NCBI GenBank assembly: GCA_002428225.1
Contig: DIUD01000038.1
Coordinates: 1 to 61,637, forward strand
Source of the DNA: Roseovarius sp. UBA6167
GTDB lineage: Bacteria; Pseudomonadota; Alphaproteobacteria; Rhodobacterales; Rhodobacteraceae
DNA length: 61,637 bases
Direction of reading: 5' to 3'
The notes beneath the pieces are model-generated. The model was given only the letters and a program-made list of their open reading frames with translations. It was not told the origin of the DNA and made no database searches. Both the position numbers and the translations under genes were made by a program. Positions within the stretch are counted from its first letter, which is position 1, and every line of letters starts with the position of its first letter. Of this stretch, positions 6,591 through 15,180 are shown piece by piece.

Positions 6591-8255
6591 ATGAGCGAGA
6601 CACTCCTCCATCGCCTCGCCTGGATCGTGGTGGCGCTCTGCCTCGCGCCGATTGTCGCGGCGGTGCTGGCGGCGTTGACCGGGGATCTGGAAACCTGGCG
6701 CAGCGTTCTGGCGACGGTGCTGCCGCGCTACACGCTCAACACGCTCAAGCTGGTGGTGATCGTCGGCACCAGCACGGCGGTGATCGGATCGCTCACCGCC
6801 TGGCTGGTGACGGTCTATCGCTTTCCCGGCGCGCGGCTGCTGGAGGTGGCGCTGGCGCTGCCGCTCGCCTTTCCGGCCTATGTCATGGCCTATGCCTATA
6901 CCCATATGCTCGACCATCCCGGCCCGGTACAGACCGCCTTGCGCGCGCTCACCGGCTGGGGGCCGCGCGATTACTGGTTTCCCGAGGTGCGCAGCCTTGG
7001 CGGCGCGGCGCTGATGCTGACCATCGTGCTTTATCCTTACGTTTATCTGCTGGCGCGGGCCTCGTTCCGGCAGCAATCGGCCAATGCGTTCCTGGTGGCG
7101 CGAACGCTGGGGCGTTCGCCCGCATATGCGTTCCGCCGGGTGGCGCTGCCGATGGCGCGGCCGGCGATTGCCGGTGGCGCGCTGCTGGCGGTCATGGAGA
7201 CGATCGCCGATTTCGGCACGGTCGCGTTTTTCAACGTGCAGACCTTTGCCACCGGCATCTATCAGGCGTGGTTCAGCCTCGGCGACCGGGCGGCGGCGGC
7301 GCAACTGGCGCTTTGCCTGCTGAGCTTTGCGCTGCTTCTGGCGGGGCTGGAACGCGCGAGCCGGGGCCGGATGCGCACCGCCGGGCGCGGCGCGCGGTTC
7401 GAGACGATGGAGCGCCCGCGCCTGCGCGGGCTGGCGGCGGCGGGGGCGGTCACGCTGTGCTTTCTGCCGGTTCTGCTGGGGTTCATCCTGCCGGCGGTCA
7501 TGCTGGGCGTGATGGCGGCGGGATCGGGGCAGAACCTGCTGTCGCCGCGCTACCTTGGCTTCATATCGAATTCGCTGACGCTGGCCGCGGTGGCCTCGGT
7601 GCTGACGGTGCTGGGCGCGATCCTTGTGGGGTTTCGTGCCCGCACACGGCCCGGACGTGTCTCGCGCGCGCTGGTGCTCGGGGCGGGGCTGGGCTATGCG
7701 GTGCCGGGCGGCGTGATCGCGGTCGGGCTGATGGTGCCGATGGCGGCGTTTGACAACGCGCTCGACGCTTTCATGCGCGAGACCTTCGGCATCAGCACCG
7801 GGCTTCTGATAACCGGGTCGATCTGGCTCATGGTGGTGGCCTATGTGGTGCGCTTCATGGCCGCGGCCCTCAACGCCTATGACAGCGGCATGGCGACGGT
7901 GCCGCTACATTTCGATGCGATCGGGCGCTCGCTCGGGCAGCCGGGGCCGCGGCTTCTGGCGCGGGTGCACCTGCCGGTGGCGCGCGCCTCGGTGCTGACC
8001 GCGCTGCTCATTGTCTTTGTCGATGTGATGAAGGAACTGCCCGCCACGCTGATCCTGCACCCGTTCAACTTTCAGACGCTGGCGGTGCAGGCGCATCGCC
8101 TCGCCGCAGATGAGCGGCTGGCCGAGGCGGCGGTGCCGTCGCTGGTGCTGGTGGGATTCGGCCTCGTGCCGGTGCTGATCCTGTGCCGGACGCTGGGGCG
8201 CGACGGGCGCTCTCAGCGCGCAGCGCGGCTTGGCACGGCGATCTCGGCAGGGTGA
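6591..8255 (+). CDS. Iron(III)-type ABC transporter permease (FbpB/SfuB-like, duplicated)
   Basis: A 554-residue inner-membrane permease with about twelve hydrophobic segments in two homologous halves (about 1-265 and 285-545). Each half carries the cytoplasmic coupling loop: LGRSPAYAFRRVALPMARPA at about 178-197, and LGQPGPRLLARVHLPVARAS in the second half. This fused double-permease form is typical of ferric iron uptake systems of the FbpABC/SfuABC group, which pair it with a periplasmic binding protein and an ATPase. Neither partner is in the window, so the gene is an orphan here. A ccggag sequence lies about 10 nt before the ATG. A 13-bp palindrome just upstream may be its operator. It overlaps the convergent DUF2064 gene by 43 bp. 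Iron as substrate is inferred from family architecture. Confidence 0.85.
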   Translation: MSETLLHRLAWIVVALCLAPIVAAVLAALTGDLETWRSVLATVLPRYTLNTLKLVVIVGTSTAVIGSLTAWLVTVYRFPGARLLEVALALPLAFPAYVMAYAYTHMLDHPGPVQTALRALTGWGPRDYWFPEVRSLGGAALMLTIVLYPYVYLLARASFRQQSANAFLVARTLGRSPAYAFRRVALPMARPAIAGGALLAVMETIADFGTVAFFNVQTFATGIYQAWFSLGDRAAAAQLALCLLSFALLLAGLERASRGRMRTAGRGARFETMERPRLRGLAAAGAVTLCFLPVLLGFILPAVMLGVMAAGSGQNLLSPRYLGFISNSLTLAAVASVLTVLGAILVGFRARTRPGRVSRALVLGAGLGYAVPGGVIAVGLMVPMAAFDNALDAFMRETFGISTGLLITGSIWLMVVAYVVRFMAAALNAYDSGMATVPLHFDAIGRSLGQPGPRLLARVHLPVARASVLTALLIVFVDVMKELPATLILHPFNFQTLAVQAHRLAADERLAEAAVPSLVLVGFGLVPVLILCRTLGRDGRSQRAARLGTAISAG

Positions 8256-8833
8256 GAGACCGCCAGATCCGCCTGCGTATCGACATCGCGCAGCATGTCG
8301 ATCACAGCTACCCGAGACGCCCCGAGGCTGCGGATCGTGTCCGCGCGGGCATATGCGCCCGACCAGCGCACCCCCTCGAAAAGCCGCGCGGGCACGGCGG
8401 CGCCGCGCCGCAGCCCGATGAGCCAGTAACCGCCATCGGTGGCGGGGCCGATCACCGCGTCATGCCCCCCGAGCGCCGCGAAGGCGCGGGCGATGTGGCC
8501 CCGCGCGATGCCGGGGATGTCCGCGCCGATGATGCAGACCGGCCCCGGCGGCAGGCTGCGCAAAAGCCGCCCCATCCGGTCCCCCAGATCGCCCGCCCCC
8601 TGCGGCACGCGGGGCAGATGCGCGGGCCAGACGCGGCTGGCCATCCCCTCACGGTCGGGACTGACGGCCAGCACGAGGCGCCAGCGCGGATCGTCGATCC
8701 GGCGCAGCAGGCGCATGACCTGATGGCGGAACCACCACGCCGCCGCCACCATGCCGATATCGCGCCCCAGCCGTGTCTTGACGCGGCCGGGGCGCGGCTC
8801 CTTCACCATCACGACAAGGGTGGCCCGCCTCAT
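8213..8833 (-). CDS. DUF2064 / TIGR04282-type glycosyltransferase
   Basis: A 206-residue nucleotide-sugar-type transferase of the DUF2064 family (GT-A fold, related to CobY/MobA-like transferases). The N-terminal VKEPRPGRVKTRLG motif (about 10-23) is the family's nucleotide-binding signature. GDLGDRMGRLL (about 81-91) and IIGADIPGI (about 100-108), with the metal-binding Asp, follow, then GPATDGGYWLIGL. Some relatives are annotated as arsenosugar biosynthesis glycosyltransferases, but nothing here supports that specific role. The ATG overlaps the dapE stop by 4 bp (8830-8833), so it is co-translated with dapE. The 3' end overlaps the convergent permease gene. The substrate is unknown. Confidence 0.82.
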   Translation of the reverse strand: MRRATLVVMVKEPRPGRVKTRLGRDIGMVAAAWWFRHQVMRLLRRIDDPRWRLVLAVSPDREGMASRVWPAHLPRVPQGAGDLGDRMGRLLRSLPPGPVCIIGADIPGIARGHIARAFAALGGHDAVIGPATDGGYWLIGLRRGAAVPARLFEGVRWSGAYARADTIRSLGASRVAVIDMLRDVDTQADLAVSHPAEIAVPSRAAR

Positions 8834-9981
8834 GCGAAGAAATCGCGCAGGATGCGGGCATAGACGGCCTTCAACTGGTGGATTTGCGCCACCTCGACGC
8901 GCTCATCCACCTGGTGCATGGTCTGGCCGACAAGGCCGAATTCCACCACCGGGCAGTGATCCCTGACAAAACGCGCGTCCGACGTGCCGCCCGAGGTCGA
9001 GAGTGCCGGCACCACGCCGGTCTCAAGCTCGACCGCGCGCGCCACCAGGTCAGAGAGCGGACCGGGGGGGGTGAGAAACGCCTCGCCCGAGACCTTGACC
9101 TCCATCGCGCCGCTCACGCCGAACTCGGCGGCCACGCGGTCAAGCTCGCCCTGCATCCACGCGGTGAGCGCGCCGCTGTCATGGGCATCGTTGAAGCGGA
9201 TGTTGACGGTGGCTCGGCAACGGGCGGGAATCACGTTGGTGGCGGGGTTGCCGGTGTCGATGGTGACGATGGCCAGCGTCGAGGGGTCGAAATGCGCGGT
9301 CCCATCGTCGAGCCTGTGCGAGGCGAGCCGGTCCATCAGCCGCGCCATGGCCGGAAGCGGATTGCGCGCGCGAAGCGGATAGGCGGAATGGCCCTGCACG
9401 CCGGTCATGGTGAAGAAGGCCGTAAGCGAGCCGCGCCGCCCGATCTTTATCATCTCGCCCATGCGCGCGGGGCAGGTCGGCTCGCCCACGAGGCAGGCGC
9501 TCATCCGCTCGCCCTCGGCCTCCATCCAGTCGAGCAGCGCACGGGTGCCGTCGATCGCGTCGCCCTCCTCGTCGCCGGTGATGGCGAGGATCACCGCCCC
9601 CTCCGGGGGCGTCTCTCGCACGAGATCCACCGCCGCCGCGACAAAGGCGGCAACGCCCGATTTCATGTCACACGCACCGCGCCCCCACAGCGCACCGTCA
9701 CGTTCGAGCGCGCCGAAGGGCGGCACGGACCACGCGGCCTCGTCCCCCACCGGCACCACGTCGGTATGACCGTTGAAGCCAAAGGTCCTGGCCGCGCCCT
9801 TCGCACCCCATCGGGCAAAGAGATTGGCCACGCCGCCCCGGTCCACGCGGGTGCACTGAAACCCTGCGCCCGACAGCACCGCCTCCAGCAGCCGCAGCGC
9901 GCCGCCCTCCTCGGGCGTGACCGAGGGACAGCGGATCAGATCGGCGGTCAGGCGAACGGGATCAAGCGGGGCATGGGACAT
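8830..9981 (-). CDS. dapE: Succinyl-diaminopimelate desuccinylase
   Basis: A 383-residue M20 zinc peptidase-family enzyme that hydrolyses N-succinyl-LL-diaminopimelate to LL-DAP and succinate in the lysine/peptidoglycan pathway. Visible residues are His72 and Asp74 in GHTDVVPVGD, the bridging Asp105 in CDMKSG, the catalytic base Glu138 and metal ligand Glu139 in TGDEEG, and the C-terminal TSGGTSDARF motif. The frame is open upstream, but ATG 9981 (MSHAPLDP) is chosen because it gives the normal DapE length and N-terminus. The following DUF2064 gene overlaps by 4 bp. About 120 bp without recognisable signals separate it from the small coupled genes upstream. Confidence 0.95.
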   Translation of the reverse strand: MSHAPLDPVRLTADLIRCPSVTPEEGGALRLLEAVLSGAGFQCTRVDRGGVANLFARWGAKGAARTFGFNGHTDVVPVGDEAAWSVPPFGALERDGALWGRGACDMKSGVAAFVAAAVDLVRETPPEGAVILAITGDEEGDAIDGTRALLDWMEAEGERMSACLVGEPTCPARMGEMIKIGRRGSLTAFFTMTGVQGHSAYPLRARNPLPAMARLMDRLASHRLDDGTAHFDPSTLAIVTIDTGNPATNVIPARCRATVNIRFNDAHDSGALTAWMQGELDRVAAEFGVSGAMEVKVSGEAFLTPPGPLSDLVARAVELETGVVPALSTSGGTSDARFVRDHCPVVEFGLVGQTMHQVDERVEVAQIHQLKAVYARILRDFFA

Positions 9982-10104
9982 GGGGCGCGGCCTTTCATCG
10001 GATGCCGCGGGCCTAGCGCGGATCGCGGGCAGGTGCAAATGGCACCGCGATCCTGCCCCCCGCACAAGCGCCGGCGCAAGGACCGCCGGGGCACGGGAGC
10101 CTGC

Positions 10105-10206
10105 CTATCCGGCGACCCGGACCATGACCACCGTCAGCACCACCAGCACAACGAGCGCCAGCATCGCGATCCTGCCGGACATGCGGGGGTCCTTCGGCGC
10201 CTGCAT
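10105..10206 (-). CDS. Small single-span membrane protein (33 residues)
   Basis: A 33-residue open frame with a polar N-terminus (MQAPKDPRMSGR) and a single hydrophobic helix (about 13-31, rich in Leu and Val) ending RVAG. Its ATG shares the A of the preceding gene's TGA (TGATG at 10204-10208), the classic termination-reinitiation arrangement, which supports it as a real gene despite its size. It is the last of three small genes following pyrB on the same strand. Function unknown; a regulatory or accessory membrane peptide for the preceding PH-like membrane protein is a guess from position. Confidence 0.55.
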   Translation of the reverse strand: MQAPKDPRMSGRIAMLALVVLVVLTVVMVRVAG

Positions 10207-10652
10207 CACGCTCTCTCCGCCGCCGCGCGCAGCCGTGCCTCGATGCGCGCGCGGTCGGGCTGATACTTGATGAGGTGCTTGTCGCCGGTGGCCGTGACCA
10301 CCTGCACCGCGCTGCCCAGCCCCCGCACCGTGACAATCTCCGACAGCCGCACCGCGCGTCCCTGCGGGCCTAGCAACCGGCGGTCGGTCAGATCCCAGCG
10401 CGCCGTCAATTCGTCCGAGGCGACATAGAACGCGCGCACCGCGATCGCCGCCAGCCCGCCGACCGCCCCGGTCCAGACATGGGGATTTCCCATCAGCCAC
10501 AGGACAACCATGCCAAGCGCCATCGCCCCCGCCGCCAGCCAGGCGTGATCGCGCCAGTGGGTCGCGCGGTCGGGGCGAAAGCTCTCGATCACGCGCTCGC
10601 CCTCCTCCAGCGCGACGGCGGGCGTCATGGAATGGATCGGACCCTCGCTCAT
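10206..10652 (-). CDS. Membrane protein with bacterial PH-like domain
   Basis: A 148-residue protein. A polar N-terminus (about 1-36) is followed by two hydrophobic segments (about 37-55 and 61-75). The C-terminal region (about 76-130: ELTARWDLTDRRLLGPQG, then VRLSEIVTVRGL) has the strand pattern of bacterial PH (bPH2-type) domains, which often follow two membrane helices. I would call it PH-like rather than assign a family. Its ATG overlaps the upstream gene's stop by 4 bp, and its own stop is coupled to the 33-residue gene. It belongs to the pyrB transcription unit by position. Function unknown. Confidence 0.72.
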   Translation of the reverse strand: MSEGPIHSMTPAVALEEGERVIESFRPDRATHWRDHAWLAAGAMALGMVVLWLMGNPHVWTGAVGGLAAIAVRAFYVASDELTARWDLTDRRLLGPQGRAVRLSEIVTVRGLGSAVQVVTATGDKHLIKYQPDRARIEARLRAAAERA

Positions 10653-11167
10653 GTGCCCCTCGCAAGCCAGATCACCAGCGCCACCAGCACGGCCAATCCG
10701 GCGAAAAAGACCAGCGCCACAAGACGCGCGCCCCGCCCTGATCGCGGCTCGCCCCCGGGTGCCACCACGCCCGTCGCCCCGCCCGAGGGCAGCGGCGTGA
10801 AGCGCACCGGCGCGCGCTCTTCCTCGAACCGCCCGACCAGCCGCAGCGCCGCCCCCACCACCACAAGCCGCTGCGCGCGGCCCTGAAAGGCGCGCGACGG
10901 CACCAGCAGGACGCGCCCGGCAAGTGCGTCGAGCTGCCCGCGCATCCCGGCCAGGTCGCGCTCGGCGATCCCGTGGCCTTCGGCCAGATAGGACGACAGC
11001 GGCATGTCCTGCAAATCCGCCACGTCGAACAGTTCGACCTTATCGCGCGCCAGCGCCTGCGCCCCGAGCGCCGCGATCACCTCTTCATCGGACAACCCCG
11101 CGTCCATCACCGCGAAGACCCGCAGCACATGCGCCTCATGCGCCGGAATATCGAGCGTGACGCTCAC
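10649..11167 (-). CDS. Tail-anchored hypothetical protein downstream of pyrB
   Basis: A 172-residue protein with a cytoplasmic N-terminal part (about 1-145) and one C-terminal transmembrane helix (about 147-167), i.e. tail-anchored. The N-terminal region is acidic and Ala/Leu-rich. A strand-rich segment around RVLLVPSRAFQGRAQRLVVV (about 84-103) is followed by a low-complexity Gly/Pro/Ser linker. No catalytic motif is visible and I do not recognise the family. The ATG lies inside the pyrB stop region (11164-11167, 4-bp overlap), and the next gene overlaps this one by 4 bp, so pyrB and this pair are translationally chained. The conserved-looking linkage to pyrB may be purely operonic. Confidence 0.72.
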   Translation of the reverse strand: MSVTLDIPAHEAHVLRVFAVMDAGLSDEEVIAALGAQALARDKVELFDVADLQDMPLSSYLAEGHGIAERDLAGMRGQLDALAGRVLLVPSRAFQGRAQRLVVVGAALRLVGRFEEERAPVRFTPLPSGGATGVVAPGGEPRSGRGARLVALVFFAGLAVLVALVIWLARGT

Positions 11168-12105
11168 GCCGCGCGCCGCGCCCGCAGGTTCCGCGCCAGC
11201 AGGTCCATCGCCGCCATGCGCACCGCCACGCCCATCTCCACCTGATCGCGGATCACCGAGCGGTTGATGTCGTCGGCGATCTCGCCGTCGATCTCGACAC
11301 CGCGGTTCATCGGCCCCGGATGCATCACGATGGCGTCGGGCCTGGCAACCGCCAGCTTTTCGGCGTCAAGCCCGAAGCGGTGGTAATATTCCCGCTCCGA
11401 GGGGATGAACCCGCCATCCATCCGCTCACGCTGCAATCGCAGCATCATCACCACATCGACGCCTTCCAGCCCCGCGCGCATGTCGTCGAACACCTCGACG
11501 CCGAACTCGGCGATCCCCGCCGGCATGAGCGTGGGCGGCCCGATCAGGCGCACGCGGTTCTCCATCCTGCCCAGAAGCAGGATGTTCGACCGCGCCACCC
11601 GGCTATGGGCGATATCGCCGCAGATCGCTATGGAGAGACGGTGCAGCCGCCCCTTGGCGCGCCGGATCGTCAGCGCATCGAGCAGCGCCTGCGTGGGGTG
11701 TTCGTGGCGCCCGTCGCCCGCGTTGAGCACCGCGCAGCGCACCTTCTGCGCCAGCAGGTCGACCGCGCCGGATTGCGGGTGCCGCACCACCAGCAAATCG
11801 GGATGCATCGCGTTGAGCGTGAGCGCCGTGTCGATCAGCGTCTCGCCCTTCTTGAGGCTCGACGCCTGCATCGCCATGGTCATCACATCCGCGCCAAGCC
11901 GCTTGCCCGCCAGCTCGAAACTCGCCTGGGTGCGGGTCGATGCCTCGAAGAACATGTTGATCTGCGTCAGCCCCGCCAGCGCATCGCCATGCTTGGCCGC
12001 GCTGCGGTTGAGCGTCACGTAATCTTCGGCAAGGTCGAGAATCTCGGTGATGTCGCCGGGCGCCAGCGGCTCGATCCCCAGAAGATGCGCGTGTGGAAAG
12101 GACAT
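11164..12105 (-). CDS. pyrB: Aspartate carbamoyltransferase catalytic subunit
   Basis: A 313-residue enzyme that condenses carbamoyl phosphate with aspartate in pyrimidine synthesis. The carbamoyl-phosphate motif FEASTRTQ is at about 53-60 (Ser56, Thr57, Arg58, Thr59). SSLKKGET carries the Lys contributed to the neighbouring active site; HPTQALLDA and HPGPMNRG are intact. The start at 12105 has an excellent aaggagg Shine-Dalgarno, 5 nt upstream. A candidate promoter lies at 12151-12179. No pyrI or pyrC is adjacent; pyrD is 2 kb upstream on the same strand in a separate cluster. Downstream it is chained to two small membrane-associated genes. Confidence 0.96.
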   Translation of the reverse strand: MSFPHAHLLGIEPLAPGDITEILDLAEDYVTLNRSAAKHGDALAGLTQINMFFEASTRTQASFELAGKRLGADVMTMAMQASSLKKGETLIDTALTLNAMHPDLLVVRHPQSGAVDLLAQKVRCAVLNAGDGRHEHPTQALLDALTIRRAKGRLHRLSIAICGDIAHSRVARSNILLLGRMENRVRLIGPPTLMPAGIAEFGVEVFDDMRAGLEGVDVVMMLRLQRERMDGGFIPSEREYYHRFGLDAEKLAVARPDAIVMHPGPMNRGVEIDGEIADDINRSVIRDQVEMGVAVRMAAMDLLARNLRARRAA

Positions 12106-12150
12106 GCCGCCTCCTTGCGGTTTCTGCCGCGTGACTTGCGCCGACTTGCG

Positions 12151-12179
12151 CTTATAGAAAGGCGCGCCCCTGTCGGCAA
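12151..12179 (-). promoter_or_regulatory. Candidate sigma-70 promoter for pyrB
   Basis: On the minus strand, TTGCCG (12174-12179) and TATAAG (12151-12156) are separated by exactly 17 bp. The predicted transcription start, about 12144, leaves a leader of about 39 nt with the aaggagg ribosome site. No attenuator hairpin is evident in this short leader. Confidence 0.5.
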
Positions 12180-12227
12180 GGCGCGCGCGGGCGCATCCGG
12201 GGCCTGCCCTGCGCGGGTCTGCTCTGC

Positions 12228-13586
12228 TCAGGTCTGCGCCCCCCCCTGGCTTGCCGCTTCGACGGCACCGACCAGCCGCGCCATCACCCGGTCGAGAACG
12301 CCCTGGTCGAGCGCCTCGGCCATGACCCGGATCAGCGGCTCGGTGCCGGAGGCGCGAACGAGCAGCCGCCCGTCGCTGCCCAGTTCGGCCTCGGCCTCGG
12401 CCATGGCGCTCTGCACGATATCGCTTGCAAGCGGGGTCTTGCCCTCGGTGAAACGCACGTTGACAAGCCGCTGCGGCACCGGCTCGAAGACCTGCGCGAG
12501 CGCGCTTGCCTTCTGCCCGGTCTCGACCATCGCGGCGAGGAATTGCAGCGCCCCGATGAGGCCGTCGCCGGTGGTGGCGTAATCGGTCATCACGATATGG
12601 CCCGACTGCTCGCCGCCCAGGTTGTGCCCGCCCGCACGCATCGCCTCGACCACATGCCGGTCGCCCACCGGCGTGCGCCTGAGCGCGATGCCCTGCGCCG
12701 CGAGATGCCGCTCCAGCCCGAGATTGGACATCACCGTGGCCACCAGCGTGTCGCCCGCAAGCCGCCCCTCGCGCGCCCAGCGTGTCGCAATCAGCGCCAT
12801 GAACTGATCGCCGTCGGCCACCCGGCCCTGTTCGTCGATGAGCACCACCCGGTCGGCATCGCCATCGAGGCAGATGCCCAGATCGGCGCGCGTCTCCAGC
12901 ACCTTGCGCGCCGCCGCGTCGGGCTTGGTCGAGCCGCAATCGAGGTTGATGTTGTAGCCGTCCGGCTCCACGCCAAGGGCGATCACCTCGGCCCCCAGCT
13001 CCTCTAGCACCTCGGGCGCCGCGCGATAGGCCGCGCCATTGGCACAATCGAGCACGATCCGAAGCCCGTCGAGACGGCGCCCGCGGGGAAAGGTCGTCTT
13101 GGCATATTCCACATAGCGCCCGCGCGCATCGTCCACGCGGCGTGCACGGCCGATATCGCCGGGGGCCGCGGGGCTGACACCCTCTGCCATCAGCCGCTCG
13201 ATGGCCGCCTCGGCCTCGTCGCTCAGCTTGAACCCGTCGGGACCAAAGAGCTTGATGCCGTTATCGTCGGCGGGGTTGTGGCTGGCGGAGATCATCACAC
13301 CCACATCGGCGCGCAGGGAATGCGTGAGATAGCCGATCGCAGGTGTCGGCATCGGCCCCAGCAGGAACACGTTCATCCCGGTCGAGGTGAAGCCGGCGGT
13401 CAGGGCATATTCGATCATGTAGCCCGAACGCCGCGTGTCCTTGCCGATCACCACGCGGTGCTCCTTCTTGTCGGTGCGGAAATAGCGCCCCGCCGCCGCG
13501 CCCAGACGCAGCGCCATGTCGGCGGTCATCGGCCAGCTGTTCGCCTGCCCGCGAATCCCGTCCGTGCCGAAAAGCCTCCTGGCCAT
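12228..13586 (-). CDS. glmM: Phosphoglucosamine mutase
   Basis: A 452-residue phosphohexomutase that converts glucosamine-6-phosphate to glucosamine-1-phosphate for UDP-GlcNAc, peptidoglycan and lipid A. The phospho-accepting serine is Ser102 in ISASHNP. The magnesium loop DGDADR is at 241-246, the sugar-binding GGEQSGH segment follows, and the phosphate-binding loop is RASGTEPLIRVMAE near the C-terminus. The frame is open 27 codons upstream, but ATG 13586 (MARRLFGTDGIRG) is the canonical GlmM N-terminus and has ggga about 9 nt upstream. It is separated from pyrB by a 122-bp spacer. Confidence 0.96.
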   Translation of the reverse strand: MARRLFGTDGIRGQANSWPMTADMALRLGAAAGRYFRTDKKEHRVVIGKDTRRSGYMIEYALTAGFTSTGMNVFLLGPMPTPAIGYLTHSLRADVGVMISASHNPADDNGIKLFGPDGFKLSDEAEAAIERLMAEGVSPAAPGDIGRARRVDDARGRYVEYAKTTFPRGRRLDGLRIVLDCANGAAYRAAPEVLEELGAEVIALGVEPDGYNINLDCGSTKPDAAARKVLETRADLGICLDGDADRVVLIDEQGRVADGDQFMALIATRWAREGRLAGDTLVATVMSNLGLERHLAAQGIALRRTPVGDRHVVEAMRAGGHNLGGEQSGHIVMTDYATTGDGLIGALQFLAAMVETGQKASALAQVFEPVPQRLVNVRFTEGKTPLASDIVQSAMAEAEAELGSDGRLLVRASGTEPLIRVMAEALDQGVLDRVMARLVGAVEAASQGGAQT

Positions 13587-13637
13587 TGTGCAACTCCCTG
13601 AGCAATCTCGCGCACCGTGCATCGTGCAGCCCACCGG

Positions 13638-13667
13638 CTCATATCCTGCGTTTGCGTCGCTGTCCAA
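13638..13667 (-). promoter_or_regulatory. Candidate promoter for glmM
   Basis: On the minus strand, TTGGAC (13662-13667) and TATGAG (13638-13643) have an 18-bp spacer, about 50 nt upstream of the glmM ATG. Match quality is moderate; it is one of the few promoter-like sequences in this GC-rich gap. Confidence 0.35.
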
Positions 13668-13768
13668 TGTTGCGCAACGCGTGGCCCGGCATCGGGCGGA
13701 CGACTGCGCGCGCCATGGCCCGCGATGGCAGCGAAATGATCGCCGCCGATGCGGTCCGGGCGAGGGGA

Positions 13769-14125
13769 TCAGCCCTGCGGCGCATCCACGAGCGCAAGAA
13801 GCGCCTCGGGCGGGCGGCCGATCACGGCGCGATCCCTTGCAATGGCGATGGGGCGCTCGATCAGGATCGGGTTCTCGGCCATCGCCCCGAGGAGCGTCTC
13901 GGGGTCGCTGTCGCGGCTCAGCCCCAGTTCGCGGAACCTTGCCTCACCCGTGCGCATCATAGCGACAGGCTCAAGCCCGAGCCGCGCCAGCACCGCGCGC
14001 AATTCCTCGATCGTGGGCGGATCGTCGAGATAGCGCCGAACCTCGACCGCCGCGCCATGCTCTTGCAACAGCGCCAGCCCCTGCCGCGATTTCGAGCAGC
14101 GCGGATTGTGCCAACAGGTCATCAC
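13769..14125 (-). CDS. arsC: Arsenate reductase (ArsC/Spx, glutaredoxin-dependent type)
   Basis: A 118-residue thioredoxin-fold protein of the ArsC/Spx/YfgD family. The N-terminal active-site loop HNPRCSKSR holds the reactive Cys10. Arginines matching the three arsenate-binding arginines of the glutaredoxin-linked class can be seen in MMRTGE, IERPI and IGRPPE, so it is plausibly a genuine arsenate reductase. No arsR, arsB or acr3 is nearby, and this subfamily is often carried as a housekeeping gene in this order. Its ATG overlaps the pyrD stop (14122-14125, ATGA); a second in-frame ATG at 14122 is equally possible. It is co-translated with pyrD. Confidence 0.82.
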   Translation of the reverse strand: MMTCWHNPRCSKSRQGLALLQEHGAAVEVRRYLDDPPTIEELRAVLARLGLEPVAMMRTGEARFRELGLSRDSDPETLLGAMAENPILIERPIAIARDRAVIGRPPEALLALVDAPQG

Positions 14126-15180
14126 AGCCAGTCCTCCCGTTTGCTGCCCACGGCCTCGGCCACGGTGGCATACCCGTCGCGCGCCAGCAGCGCATCGAGC
14201 CCGCGCGCGATGCGCGCCGCCAGCGACAGCCCCTCATAGACCAGCGCCGAATAAAGCTGCACCGCGCTCGCGCCGGCGCGGATCTTGGCATAGGCGTCCT
14301 CGGCAGAGGCGATCCCGCCCACGCCAACGAGCGGCAGCCGGCCCTCCGTCAACTGCGACAGCCGCGCCAGAACGCGCGTCGATTTCCCGAACAGGGGCGC
14401 GCCCGACAGCCCCCCCGCCTGATCCCTCTGCGGGCTTTTCAGCCCGTCCCGGGCCAGCGTCGTGTTGGTGGCGACGATCCCCGACACCCCGCCCTCGCGC
14501 GCCACATCGGCGATTTCCGAAAGCTCCGTGTCACTCAGGTCCGGCGCGATCTTGAGGAATATCGGGATGGGCCGCGCCAGCGCGTCGCGCGCCGCCATCA
14601 CCCCCGCCAGCAGCGCCGAGAGCGCCTCGGCCCCCTGCAAGTCGCGCAGGCGCTCGGTATTGGGGCTGCTGACGTTGACCGTGGCGAAATCGAGATGCGC
14701 GCCGCAATGCGCCAGGACGCGCGCGAAATCGCCCGCGCGGTCGGCGCTGTCCTTGTTGGCGCCAAGGTTGAGGCCGATGATCCCTTCCTTGGGGCGCTTT
14801 GCCAGCCGCGGGGCCACCGCCTCCATCCCGTCGTTGTTGAAGCCGAAGCGGTTGATAACGCCGCGATCCTCGGTCAGGCGGAAAAGCCGCGGGCGCGGAT
14901 TGCCCGCCTGCGGGCGCGGCGTGACGGCACCCACCTCGACAAAGCCGAACCCCGCCCGGCAGAGCGGGGCGAGGGCCTCGGCGTTCTTGTCGAAGCCGGC
15001 GGCAAGGCCCACCGGATTGGGCAGGGCCAGCCCCGCGAGATCGGTGCGCAGGCGCGGGCCTGTCACCGGCCCCGGCTGCGGCGCAAGCCCCAGCCTCAAC
15101 GCCCGCAGCGCCAGCGCGTGCGCGCGCTCCGGGTCGAGCCGGTGCAGAAGGCCAAGGCCGACCCGCTCCAGCGCCCTCAT
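14122..15180 (-). CDS. pyrD: Dihydroorotate dehydrogenase (quinone), class 2
   Basis: A 352-residue FMN enzyme at the inner membrane that oxidises dihydroorotate and passes electrons to ubiquinone. The N-terminal helical membrane-association extension (about 1-40) marks class 2. Typical segments follow: NPVGLAAGFDKNAEAL (about 55-70), GFGFVEVGAVTPRPQAGNP, RLFRLTEDRGVINRFGFNN, NVSSPNTERLRDLQG with the catalytic-base Ser, and GVGGIASAEDAYAKIRAGA. Start ATG 15180 overlaps the stop of the DUF952 gene by 4 bp (15177-15180). The unit DUF952-pyrD-arsC is chained by 4-bp overlaps. Confidence 0.96.
   Translation of the reverse strand: MRALERVGLGLLHRLDPERAHALALRALRLGLAPQPGPVTGPRLRTDLAGLALPNPVGLAAGFDKNAEALAPLCRAGFGFVEVGAVTPRPQAGNPRPRLFRLTEDRGVINRFGFNNDGMEAVAPRLAKRPKEGIIGLNLGANKDSADRAGDFARVLAHCGAHLDFATVNVSSPNTERLRDLQGAEALSALLAGVMAARDALARPIPIFLKIAPDLSDTELSEIADVAREGGVSGIVATNTTLARDGLKSPQRDQAGGLSGAPLFGKSTRVLARLSQLTEGRLPLVGVGGIASAEDAYAKIRAGASAVQLYSALVYEGLSLAARIARGLDALLARDGYATVAEAVGSKREDWL

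Noticed and set aside
4457..6592. A 711-codon minus-strand frame and a 684-codon plus-strand frame across cobS/cobT
   Set aside because: Both are Arg/Gly/Ala-rich shadows; cobS and cobT account for the region with normal lengths and motifs.
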